Shown piece after piece: positions 24,403 through 32,415 of a stretch of DNA of 64,000 nt. The stretch is taken from the NCBI GenBank assembly GCA_002632325.1, contig NSJK01000002.1, forward strand, positions 124,001 through 188,000. Reading direction: 5' to 3'. Numbering within the stretch: position 1 is the first letter of the stretch; each line of letters opens with the position of its first letter. Source of the stretch: Lysobacterales bacterium (GTDB taxonomy: Bacteria > Pseudomonadota > Gammaproteobacteria > Xanthomonadales > Rhodanobacteraceae). The notes beneath the pieces are model-generated. The model had not been told where the DNA came from. It was given only the letters and a program-made list of their open reading frames with translations, and made no database searches. A program made the position numbers and the translations under genes.

Positions 24403-26564
24403 CACCACTCCAGACTGAGCGAGGCATGCACGAGGCGCGGCGCACCCGGAAACAGGTAACTGTCGCCATCGCTGCTGCCGGTGTCGCGCCAGTAGAAACG
24501 ATTGAACAGGTTGTCGATGCCCAGCCGCCAGGTCAGGTCATGCTCGCGCCATTGGCTGGTGTGGCGCAGGCCGAGATCGAACACGTCGTAGGCATCGACC
24601 CGCACGCGCCCGTCGGGCGTTGCCGGATTGGCGGCAGCGTGGCGCCAACCGCCAAACAGCGTCAGTTGCGGCAAGGCATCGAAGCGATAGTCGAGAAAGA
24701 CACTGCTGCGCCACGCCGGCACGTTGACGAGCTGGTGGCCCTCATACGACGGCGTGCCGCTGCGCTGCGCGCGTGCGCGGATCCACGCCACGCTGGCATG
24801 CACATCAAGGTTCTCAGTCACGTGCCCATCGGCCGACACATCGATGCCGCTGTGCACTTCCTCGCCGCGTTCGACGAAGGAGAAACCGGCTGCAGACGCA
24901 TCGGGCTGCGCGAACTGCCAGGGTTGGCGCATGCGGAACAGCGACGCATTGAGATCGAGCGCATCGCTGGTGCGCCATTTGATACCACCTTCGAGCTGGC
25001 GTGAATGACGCGGGCCGAGCGAATCGCCGTCGTTGCTGGTCCAGAACGGTGCCTGCTTGCCCAGTGACAGACCTTCGCCGTAGCTCAAGTAAGCCGTCAG
25101 ACTCGGTTGCATCTGCCACAACAACGCGGCCTGCGGCAGGGTTTTCGTCAGACGCGTCGCGCGCTCGAGTTCGGCGCGCTTGTTCCACGCGCGTTCGTCG
25201 ATGCGCGCATGCTGCGCGCCGATCAATAGCTGCCAATGCTCACCCAGACTCATGCGATCGAGCAATGAGAGGCTGCGCTGCCAACTGTCCAGACGCAACA
25301 CGCGCACACCGGGCTGTTCGGGCGAGGGCGGAAACTGTGGCACCACGGCATCGAAGATATTGCCGCTGCCGACGTACTCGTTGACATTGCGATGGCGCTC
25401 GATGCTGCGATGGAAGGCAGCCAGCGAAACGTCGATCTGGTGTTCGATCATGCCGCTGCGGAAGCTGCCTGCGAGCGTCGCGCGAATCTGATCGCTGCTG
25501 CGCGTGTCATCGGGACTGCGGTAATCGTAGATGTCGTAGTCACCGTCGGGGGAAAAATAATTGCCCGGATGGCTGCCATCGGCGCAGGCTGCGGTGTAGT
25601 AGCACCCGTAGGCAAAGGCGACGTTGTCATCGATCACGCTGCGGCTGCGCCCCGCAGCCAGACGCAGCTGCCAGTCCTGCGCCAGATCAATCAGCAGCCG
25701 CGCGCTGGTGTTGGCACTGTGGATGCCGACCGGACGCTGCCATGCCTGATGGCCGAGCAGGATGCTGCGATCGATCTCGACGGGCACCACGCGGCCACCG
25801 AGCAACTGAAAACCCGACGCCGAGAGCTGCGCACTGCGTTGGTAGTTGCCATCGAGTTCGAGCGTGGCGCCCGGCGCAATCTGCCAATCGGCCGCAAGCG
25901 CGTGGAAGTCGCGATGGCCATCGGCATCCTTGACGAAGCTGCGCAAGGACTCGCTCGCCGCATTGAAGCGCAAGCCGAAACTTTCGCTGAGCCAGGTACC
26001 CGCATCGATCGCGACATGTCGCGAGCCATGCGAATCGACACCGATCGTCGCCGCGCGCACCTCGGCCGGACGTTTGCTCACGAAGTTGACGACACCGCCG
26101 GGCTCGATCACGCCGGCATCGATGCCGGCCAGCCCCTTGAGCACCTGCACCGCCTGCTTGTCTTCGAGCGCGAGGATCTGCTCGCCGCTGATGATGAGAT
26201 TGTTGAGGCGATAGCCCGTGCCCAGATCGAGCGGATAGCCGCGGATCGACAGGTTCTGGTAGTAGCCGACCGGTGCGTAGTTGTCGCCGAGCGCGGCATC
26301 CTCGTGCGCCAGTTCGCTGAGCGTGCGGACATGGTGGTCGTCGAGCTGTTCGCGCGTGATCGTGCGAATCGTCGCAGGTGCAGCGTGCGGATCGGCACTG
26401 CCAAAACCTGCGAGCGCCGCACCCGCATCGGATTTCGCGGCATGGCCTTCGACGCGCACGGCCTCGAGTTCGGTGGTCTTGCGCACAGGCGCATCGGGCT
26501 CATCAGCCAGAGCCGGCAGCGGCAGCAGCGCAATCAGGAGTGCAAGCAGCGGAGTTCGCATCAT
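24402..26564 (-). CDS. TonB-dependent outer membrane receptor, predicted for thiamine
   Basis: A 720-residue TonB-dependent receptor. Signal peptide MMRTPLLALLIALLPLPALA, then a plug domain (~45-160) with TIRTITREQLDDHHVRTLSE, NLSIRGYPLD and GVVNFVSKRP, and a 22-strand barrel ending in an aromatic residue (SLSLEW), as needed for barrel assembly. Start at ATG 26564 with GAGGA five bases upstream; the leader contains a TPP riboswitch. Linked and translationally coupled to a PnuC-type permease. It would import thiamine or a precursor across the outer membrane; the ligand is inferred from regulation only. The plug resembles siderophore receptors in general. Confidence 0.85.
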   Translation of the reverse strand: MMRTPLLALLIALLPLPALADEPDAPVRKTTELEAVRVEGHAAKSDAGAALAGFGSADPHAAPATIRTITREQLDDHHVRTLSELAHEDAALGDNYAPVGYYQNLSIRGYPLDLGTGYRLNNLIISGEQILALEDKQAVQVLKGLAGIDAGVIEPGGVVNFVSKRPAEVRAATIGVDSHGSRHVAIDAGTWLSESFGLRFNAASESLRSFVKDADGHRDFHALAADWQIAPGATLELDGNYQRSAQLSASGFQLLGGRVVPVEIDRSILLGHQAWQRPVGIHSANTSARLLIDLAQDWQLRLAAGRSRSVIDDNVAFAYGCYYTAACADGSHPGNYFSPDGDYDIYDYRSPDDTRSSDQIRATLAGSFRSGMIEHQIDVSLAAFHRSIERHRNVNEYVGSGNIFDAVVPQFPPSPEQPGVRVLRLDSWQRSLSLLDRMSLGEHWQLLIGAQHARIDERAWNKRAELERATRLTKTLPQAALLWQMQPSLTAYLSYGEGLSLGKQAPFWTSNDGDSLGPRHSRQLEGGIKWRTSDALDLNASLFRMRQPWQFAQPDASAAGFSFVERGEEVHSGIDVSADGHVTENLDVHASVAWIRARAQRSGTPSYEGHQLVNVPAWRSSVFLDYRFDALPQLTLFGGWRHAAANPATPDGRVRVDAYDVFDLGLRHTSQWREHDLTWRLGIDNLFNRFYWRDTGSSDGDSYLFPGAPRLVHASLSLEW

Positions 26565-26637
26565 CGTCCTCGTCCATTGATTCGAGACGAAGCGACGGTG
26601 GGCAACCATCCAGGACTGGATGGCCTGCGCCAACAAA

Positions 26638-26713
26638 GCTCCCTACGCCGGTATCAACCGGATCAGGTTCCAAGGGACTCTCTCAGCCCGGCAACGCCGG
26701 GCACCCCCGCTTC
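26638..26713 (-). promoter_or_regulatory. TPP riboswitch (THI element)
   Basis: Read on the minus strand the element contains GGGGGTGCCCGG, GGGCTGAGAGAGTCCCTT, GGAACCTGATCCGG and ACCGGCGTAGGGAGC, that is, all conserved blocks of the THI box including CUGAGA and ACCUGAUC. It ends ~74 bases before the TonB receptor start. A likely -10 (TCTAAT, 26728-26723) lies just upstream. It would switch off receptor and permease when thiamine diphosphate is plentiful. Confidence 0.95.
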
Positions 26714-26760
26714 AAGGCGCGCATTAGAACACGAAGCCCGCGCGCGGCGCGAGTGCATCA

Positions 26761-27882
26761 TCACGTGGTGGCGGCGATCGCTTCGAGCAGCATGCGTCCC
26801 GGCGCGCCGTCGAACCACGCGGCATGGCCGAGCAGGAACGTGTGCCAGGCAAGTTCGGCATCAGCACGTGAGCCGGTCACCCCGTGGAAGTATTCGATTT
26901 CCGACAGCGCGAAATCCACATGCACGATCGGCAGCAGCTCGGCGAGCAGATGGCGGTGTGCGTCATCGAGCGGACGCACCTTTGCATAACCCTCGATCAA
27001 GGCGCGCGCGGTCGCCACGTGCACCGCCTTGGCGCCGCGCTCGAGTTGCAACCAGGCGATCGCATTGCGCTCGATCGCGGTGGCAAGGTCGTACAGCGCA
27101 AACGTCGGTGCGGCGAGGCCGAAGTCGAGTACTGCGCTCAACTCGTCGCCACGCCAGAACAGGTTCGAGGCGTGCCAGTCGTTGTGCGTCCACAGTCGCG
27201 GCTGCTGCGCAAGCAGCGGCTGGATGCGCTGCTGACGCTCCACGATCGGCGCGAGCGCGCCGCGCCAGTCGCGCTGCGCAAGAAAGCCCGCGAGCGCAGG
27301 TCGCACCGGCGTCATCGCCGCGATCGCGGCGAGCGGATCGGCTGCACGCAGGAATTCGTCACGCGCAACCAGCATCCACGCGGCCCGTGGTGGTGTCGAG
27401 AAATCCTCGGCGGCGTCATGCAGACGCGCGAGCATGTGCCCCGCAGCTTGCGCATGCGCCAGATCGATGAGCGGCGTCCACGAAGGACAGTCACGATAGC
27501 AATCCTCGCCGGCGGCGAGTGCGTGGATTTCGTAGACGAACTCGCCCTGCTCGATCGCACCGCGGCCATCCCCGGCCAACAGCACCTCGGGAGCCGGCAG
27601 GCCACGACTGCGCAGATGCGCGATGAAAGCCTGTTCCTCGCCGAGCGTGGCCGCATCGCGCACGCGCAGCGGGTGACGTTTGACGAACACTTCATCGCTG
27701 CCGCAGCGCACACGCGCCGATACCGAGAACGGTCGCGGGCTGCGCCAGAGGATCGTGACCGGCCCGTGCAGTTGCGGCCAGGCGCGCAACAGCAGGCGCA
27801 GCTCGGCATCTCCGAGCGGCGGCCAGGTCGGCGCCACATCCTCCCCCGCGAGGCCATGCACGCGGTGCCCGTCGCCCGTCAT
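26761..27882 (-). CDS. Phosphotransferase of the aminoglycoside/choline kinase fold
   Basis: A 373-residue small-molecule kinase. The catalytic loop is WTHNDWHASNLFW (His-x-Asp type, Brenner motif) and the metal-binding motif is AVLDFGLA; both are complete. The N-terminal lobe has EVFVKRHPLRV with the ATP lysine. The substrate cannot be told: the family includes aminoglycoside, homoserine, thiamine and choline kinases. The start has GGAG seven bases upstream. The gene lies upstream of the TPP riboswitch and reads toward it, so it is not under the riboswitch itself; its position beside thiamine uptake genes is suggestive only. Divergent from the flavoprotein gene with 125 bases between. Confidence 0.78.
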   Translation of the reverse strand: MTGDGHRVHGLAGEDVAPTWPPLGDAELRLLLRAWPQLHGPVTILWRSPRPFSVSARVRCGSDEVFVKRHPLRVRDAATLGEEQAFIAHLRSRGLPAPEVLLAGDGRGAIEQGEFVYEIHALAAGEDCYRDCPSWTPLIDLAHAQAAGHMLARLHDAAEDFSTPPRAAWMLVARDEFLRAADPLAAIAAMTPVRPALAGFLAQRDWRGALAPIVERQQRIQPLLAQQPRLWTHNDWHASNLFWRGDELSAVLDFGLAAPTFALYDLATAIERNAIAWLQLERGAKAVHVATARALIEGYAKVRPLDDAHRHLLAELLPIVHVDFALSEIEYFHGVTGSRADAELAWHTFLLGHAAWFDGAPGRMLLEAIAATT

Positions 27883-28007
27883 CGTCGTCTCCAATGGAAG
27901 TCGCTCATTCTGGCGCGGACATGGGCCTGCTGTCGCCTGCAAGCATCGCAAGAGCGAAGCCTGCGCGTATGATCGGCGCGATTGCATGCGAGGGTTCGGC
28001 TGCGGGC

Positions 28008-29624
28008 ATGGGCAAGACCGTGACGGCGGATGTGTTGGTGATCGGCGGTGGCCTCGCCGGAATCGTCTGCGCGCTCGAACTGCTGCGTGCGGGTCGCTCG
28101 GTGATCCTGGTCGATCGCGACACACCCGATCGCCTCGGCGGACTTGCCTTGTGGGCATTCGGCGGCATGGCTCTGGTCGGCACGCCGCTGCAGGCACGCG
28201 CGAAGATCCACGACACGCCCGAGATTGCGCTGCGCGACTGGATCCGCTTCGGCGAACTCGATGCGCACGACTGCTGGCCACTGCGTTGGGCGCAGCACTA
28301 TGTCGAGCGCTCACGCCCCGATGTGCACGACTGGCTGCGCAAACATGATCTCAAGTTCCTGCCTGCGGTGAACTGGGTCGAGCGCGGTCGCTACGGGGAA
28401 GGCAACAGCGTGCCGCGCTATCACGTGTTGTGGGGCACCTCGCGCGAACTCGTGCGCCGCATGCACGCGGCGCTGCACGAGGCCGCTGGCAAGGAACGGC
28501 TCGCGCTGCTGCACCGCCATCGCGTGCTCACGCTCGAGGCGACGGGCGGACGAATCGATGGCGCGGTTGCCGTTGACGAGACCCGCGGCGAGCACGTGAG
28601 CTTGCGCGCTGCTGCCGTGGTGCTCGCGATGGGCGGGATCAACGGCAACCACACGCAAGTGCGTGCGAACTGGCCACGCGATCGCGCGCTGCCCGCGGCG
28701 ATGCTCAATGGCGCGCATCCGTTTGCCGACGGACGCCTGCATCATCTGGCCGCCGAACGCTTCGGCGCGTGCATCGATCATGCCGGCGAGATGTGGAACT
28801 ACGCCGCGGGCATTCCGCATCCGTTTCCGCATTTCGAAGGTCACGGCCTGTCGCTGATCCCGTGCAAGTCGGCGCTGTGGCTGGATCATCGCGGCCAGCG
28901 TATCGGCCCCGAACCGCTGGTGACCGGCTTCGACACCCACTGGCTGTGTCAACGCGTCGCCGCACAGAACAAGCCCTGGACCTGGCAATTGCTCAATCGG
29001 CGCATCGCGCGCCGGGAGCTGGCGATCTCGGGCGCCGAGCACAATCCGGCGATCCGCGAGCAGCAGATGCTGCGCTTCCTGCGTGAACTCCTGCTCGGGC
29101 GCGATGACCTGCTCGAAGAGTTGCAGCGTGAAAGCACGCACGTGCTCGTCGACGCCACACTCGCCGGGCTTGCTCAGAAAATGAATGCACTCACCGAATC
29201 GCATGACATCGACGCAGTGCAGTTGCAGGCCAGCGTCGATGCCTTCGATGCGAATTTCGGCGCCGCTCTCAAGCTCGCCAACGACGATCAGCTTCGCCGC
29301 ATCCTGCATGCGCGCCAGTGGGGCCCTGACCGCTTGCGCACCTGCGCGCCGGCACCGATCCAGCGCAAGGGCGCAGGGCCATTCATCGCGATCCACACCC
29401 AACTCATCACGCGCAAGAGCCTTGGCGGTCTGCGCACCGATCTCGACAGCCGCGTGCTCGATGGCGAGGATATACCGATCGAGGGTCTGTATTGCGTCGG
29501 CGAAGCAGCGGGTTTCGGCGGCGGCGGCGCCTGCGGCAAGCGCTCGCTCGAAGGCACCTTCCTGCCCGGCTGCATCCTCACCGCACGCGCCGCCGCGCGC
29601 TCGATCTGCGGAGCATCACGATGA
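28008..29624 (+). CDS. FAD-binding dehydrogenase (fumarate reductase/ketosteroid dehydrogenase-like)
   Basis: A 538-residue flavoprotein. The FAD motif is VIGGGLAGIVCALELL (~10-25) ending in VILVDRDTP, and the C-terminal FAD motif is GLYCVGEAAGFGGGGACGKR (~490-510). The whole layout matches FAD-binding dehydrogenases of the KstD/fumarate reductase superfamily; the acceptor and substrate are not evident. ATG 28008 gives the best N-terminus for the Rossmann motif; upstream in-frame ATGs at 27894 and 27969 add non-conserved sequence. It overlaps the TPP-enzyme gene by ATGA, so the two proteins are co-produced and likely act in one pathway. Confidence 0.8.
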   Translation: MGKTVTADVLVIGGGLAGIVCALELLRAGRSVILVDRDTPDRLGGLALWAFGGMALVGTPLQARAKIHDTPEIALRDWIRFGELDAHDCWPLRWAQHYVERSRPDVHDWLRKHDLKFLPAVNWVERGRYGEGNSVPRYHVLWGTSRELVRRMHAALHEAAGKERLALLHRHRVLTLEATGGRIDGAVAVDETRGEHVSLRAAAVVLAMGGINGNHTQVRANWPRDRALPAAMLNGAHPFADGRLHHLAAERFGACIDHAGEMWNYAAGIPHPFPHFEGHGLSLIPCKSALWLDHRGQRIGPEPLVTGFDTHWLCQRVAAQNKPWTWQLLNRRIARRELAISGAEHNPAIREQQMLRFLRELLLGRDDLLEELQRESTHVLVDATLAGLAQKMNALTESHDIDAVQLQASVDAFDANFGAALKLANDDQLRRILHARQWGPDRLRTCAPAPIQRKGAGPFIAIHTQLITRKSLGGLRTDLDSRVLDGEDIPIEGLYCVGEAAGFGGGGACGKRSLEGTFLPGCILTARAAARSICGASR

Positions 29625-31279
29625 CCACAGGCGCACAAGCCTTGCTCAAGACCCTGGCCGATGCCGGCATCGAGGTCTGCTTCAGCAATCCCGGCACGAG
29701 CGAAATGCATTTCGTCGCCGCGCTCGACCACGAGCCACGCCTGCGCGCGGTACTGACCCTGTTCGAAGGCGTCGCCAGCGGCGCCGCCGACGGCTACGCG
29801 CGAATGAGCGGCAAACCCGCTGCAACCTTGCTGCATCTGGGCTGCGGCCTCGGCAATGCACTCGCCAATCTGCACAACGCGCGGCGCGCACGCGTGCCAC
29901 TGATCAACATCGTCGGCGACCACGCCACCACGCATGTGCGTTTCGATGCGCAGTTGCAGTCGGACATTGAAACCGTTGCGCGCAACGTCTCGCCGGGTTT
30001 CGTGCGCACCTCGCGCAGCAGCGCCGAGCTGTGTCATGACGCGGCTGATGCGATCGCGGCGGCACGTGGCCTGCCCCACCAGGTGGCAACCCTGATCCTG
30101 CCTGCCGACGTGTCCTGGAGCGAGGGTGCGAGCGCATGCAGCGTGTCGGCTGTGCCTGCGGCTGCACGCGCCGCTGCGGGCACGATCGAATCCATCGCTG
30201 CGGCAATCCGCTCGGGTGCGCCCGGCGCGCTCCTGCTCGGCGGCAGCGTCTTGCGCGAGGAAGGCCTCACCGCCGCCGCGCGCATTGCCCAGCGTCACGG
30301 TTTGCGTCTGCTCGCCGAAACCTTTCCGACGCGGCTCGAACGCGGCGCCGGACTGCCCGCGATCGAACGCCTGGCCTATCTTGCCGAACTCGTGCAGGTG
30401 CAATTGGCCGGGATCGAACACCTGATCCTCGTCGATGCAAAGTCACCGGTTTCGTTCTTTGCCTATCCGGGCAGGCCGAGCGAACTGGTGCCTGCGGGCT
30501 GCCATGTGCACAGGCTCGTCGAAGCGGACGAAGATGCACCGGCGAGTCTGATCGCGCTTGCCGATGCGCTCGGTGCGACGCACACCGCGCCACCATTGCA
30601 GGCGGTGCAGCGCCCGTCCTGCCCACGCGGTCGGCTCAACGCCGCCAAGGTGTGCAAGGCCGTCGGGCATCTGCTGCCCGAGCACGCGATCCTCATCGAC
30701 GAGGCAATCACCTCTGGCCTCATGCTCGGCGCGATGACGGCCGGCGCGCCGCGCCATGATCTGCTCACGCTCACCGGCGGCGCGATCGGCCAGGCACTGC
30801 CGAATGCGATCGGCGCCGCGATCGCCTGCCCCGATCGCCCCGTGCTCGCGCTGGTCGGTGACGGCGCCGCGATGTACACGATCCAGTCCTTGTGGACGAT
30901 GGCGCGTGAAAGGCTCGACGTGACCGCAATCGTGTTCAACAACGCGGCCTATTCGGTGCTCAATGTCGAGCTCGATCGGGTCGGTGCGCAGCCAGCGGGC
31001 CAGGCGGCCCGTGCGCAGCTCGATCTGGGCGAACCGCGACTCGATTTCGCACGACTCGCGCAGGGCATGGGCGTGCATGGCGTGCGTGCAGACACCGCCG
31101 AGGCCTTCGTCAAGGCGCTGCGCTACGCGCTGGATATGCCGGGCCCGCACTTGATCGAAGCGATGATTCCCGAATCGCTCGGCGGCGCCAAGCGCAAAGT
31201 GTTGCCGTGGCTGCTGCGCAGCCTGCCGCGCCTGCCGCGCTCATTGCAACGCACGCTCAAGGCACGCATCGCGCCCTGA
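29621..31279 (+). CDS. Thiamine diphosphate-dependent enzyme, acetolactate synthase large-subunit-like
   Basis: A 552-residue ThDP enzyme. The cofactor-activating glutamate is E49 in LTLFEGVASGAADGYARM; the ThDP-magnesium motif runs from VGDGAAMYT to IVFNN (~412-440). Domain order is Pyr, middle, PP, as in acetolactate synthase, benzoylformate decarboxylase and related decarboxylases. GTSEMHF after residue 24 is typical of IlvB-like proteins not devoted to valine synthesis, and no regulatory small subunit gene is nearby. The start ATG overlaps the flavoprotein stop. The reaction is unknown; a 2-oxoacid decarboxylation or ligation next to a flavin oxidation is a reasonable guess. It needs the cofactor whose uptake is encoded next door. 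Confidence 0.82.
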   Translation: MTTGAQALLKTLADAGIEVCFSNPGTSEMHFVAALDHEPRLRAVLTLFEGVASGAADGYARMSGKPAATLLHLGCGLGNALANLHNARRARVPLINIVGDHATTHVRFDAQLQSDIETVARNVSPGFVRTSRSSAELCHDAADAIAAARGLPHQVATLILPADVSWSEGASACSVSAVPAAARAAAGTIESIAAAIRSGAPGALLLGGSVLREEGLTAAARIAQRHGLRLLAETFPTRLERGAGLPAIERLAYLAELVQVQLAGIEHLILVDAKSPVSFFAYPGRPSELVPAGCHVHRLVEADEDAPASLIALADALGATHTAPPLQAVQRPSCPRGRLNAAKVCKAVGHLLPEHAILIDEAITSGLMLGAMTAGAPRHDLLTLTGGAIGQALPNAIGAAIACPDRPVLALVGDGAAMYTIQSLWTMARERLDVTAIVFNNAAYSVLNVELDRVGAQPAGQAARAQLDLGEPRLDFARLAQGMGVHGVRADTAEAFVKALRYALDMPGPHLIEAMIPESLGGAKRKVLPWLLRSLPRLPRSLQRTLKARIAP

Positions 31280-31296
31280 CCAAACCAAGGACCGAT

Positions 31297-32298
31297 TCAG
31301 TCGCGCGGCGCAGTCACCGGCTCGACGTCAGCTTCGTCGCTGGCGGTGGGCGGCATGCCCACCAGCCCCAATTCGATGATCGTGCGGGTGTCTTGCGCAA
31401 GCGTGTGTGCGAGGCGTTCGACGATGTCGGGATAGACGATCTGTTCTTCTTTTTCGTCGTGACCATCGAGCAGGAGCAGGAAGCGGCGCTGCGAACCCGG
31501 ATCATCCAGACGATCCAGATGATGGCGCAGGTGATTGTGTTCGTTGCACAGCCCGCGCACCCAGCCGGGATTGCCACCCGCGGCCAGATAGGCCGGAAAC
31601 AACATCGCCTCTTCGATCACCAGATGCCGTGCGAGGCTGTTGCGCAGCCAGTGCATGCGCTCACCATCGCCACGCAAGGCGCCTGCGAGCGCTGCCTCGA
31701 TCACCGCGTGATCGCGGCCGAGATACTCGAGCAGGTCGATCGCCTGCCCTGCCCGCGCGACAAGTGCGGTGAGCCCGCCGCCATCACCGGCGAGCGGATG
31801 CCAGCACAGTCGGCCTTTGCTGCGTGCGATTGCTTCGCCCATCGCTGCACTGAAGTCGAACGATGCACGCACGAGGGAGCGCGCGCCCGCAGACAGCGCG
31901 TCGAGCACCTGCGCAAGTTCCGCAACGGTGCCGATCGCCACGCAATGCGCCTCATCGAGCAGGGCCGCGCGCAAGGGCAAGGGCGCGGCGGCGGTGGTGG
32001 ACTCATCGGCATGGATTTCGAGCGTGAAGCGCGCAGCCTCATCGAACGCGACGATCTGCCAGCGCAGTCCGGGGGCGATCCAACGTGCGGCGCCGGCCTG
32101 CAGTGATTCCTCGCTCACACCATCGGCATCCAGCCACTGGACCTGCAGAGTACCGGCTTCGATGCACAAACGCTCCCAGCGATTCGCACGCGGTGCGTGC
32201 CAATTCAAGAGACGCGATGGCAGGTCTGCCGCCGTATACAGCCGTGATCGGCCAAGTTGGCGACGCGATGCGGAGGGTTCGACAGGCGCTGAATTCAT
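31297..32298 (-). CDS. DUF1971-hemerythrin fusion protein
   Basis: A 333-residue two-part protein. Residues ~18-100 (SRLYTAADLPSRLLNWHA, then WERLCIEAGTLQVQWLDADG) resemble the small DUF1971/TehB-N beta domain. A middle part of ~80 residues is unassigned. Residues ~185-305 form a hemerythrin-like HHE domain: GRDHAVIE, ARHLVIEEAMLFPAYL, NEHNHLRHHLDRLDD and DGHDEKEEQIVYPDI supply the His and Glu residues for a di-iron centre. Such domains bind oxygen or nitric oxide. The gene follows narK on the same strand after a strong hairpin. A role in sensing or detoxifying NO formed during nitrate respiration is inferred from context. Confidence 0.72.
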   Translation of the reverse strand: MNSAPVEPSASRRQLGRSRLYTAADLPSRLLNWHAPRANRWERLCIEAGTLQVQWLDADGVSEESLQAGAARWIAPGLRWQIVAFDEAARFTLEIHADESTTAAAPLPLRAALLDEAHCVAIGTVAELAQVLDALSAGARSLVRASFDFSAAMGEAIARSKGRLCWHPLAGDGGGLTALVARAGQAIDLLEYLGRDHAVIEAALAGALRGDGERMHWLRNSLARHLVIEEAMLFPAYLAAGGNPGWVRGLCNEHNHLRHHLDRLDDPGSQRRFLLLLDGHDEKEEQIVYPDIVERLAHTLAQDTRTIIELGLVGMPPTASDEADVEPVTAPRD

Positions 32299-32373
32299 CG
32301 ATCGACACTGCGGGCTCACAGGCGCGTGGCCCGCAAGTGTCGTACAGATCGCGCCTCGGTGGCGAGTCTGCCT

Positions 32374-32409
32374 GCGGCGTCCGCACGATGCGAGATCGGC
32401 GGACGCCGC
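32374..32409 (-). terminator. Hairpin after narK
   Basis: Perfect 11-base inverted repeat GCGGCGTCCGC / GCGGACGCCGC with a 14-base loop, just past the narK stop. A T-run is absent, so it may be a weak terminator or an mRNA-protecting hairpin separating narK from the DUF1971-hemerythrin gene. Confidence 0.5.
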
Positions 32410-32415
32410 GGACGT

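Noticed and set aside
26761..28314. Long upstream extension of the kinase gene to 28314
   Set aside because: The extra 144 residues are Arg/Ser-rich, overlap the divergent flavoprotein start, and precede a clear ATG with GGAG at 27882.
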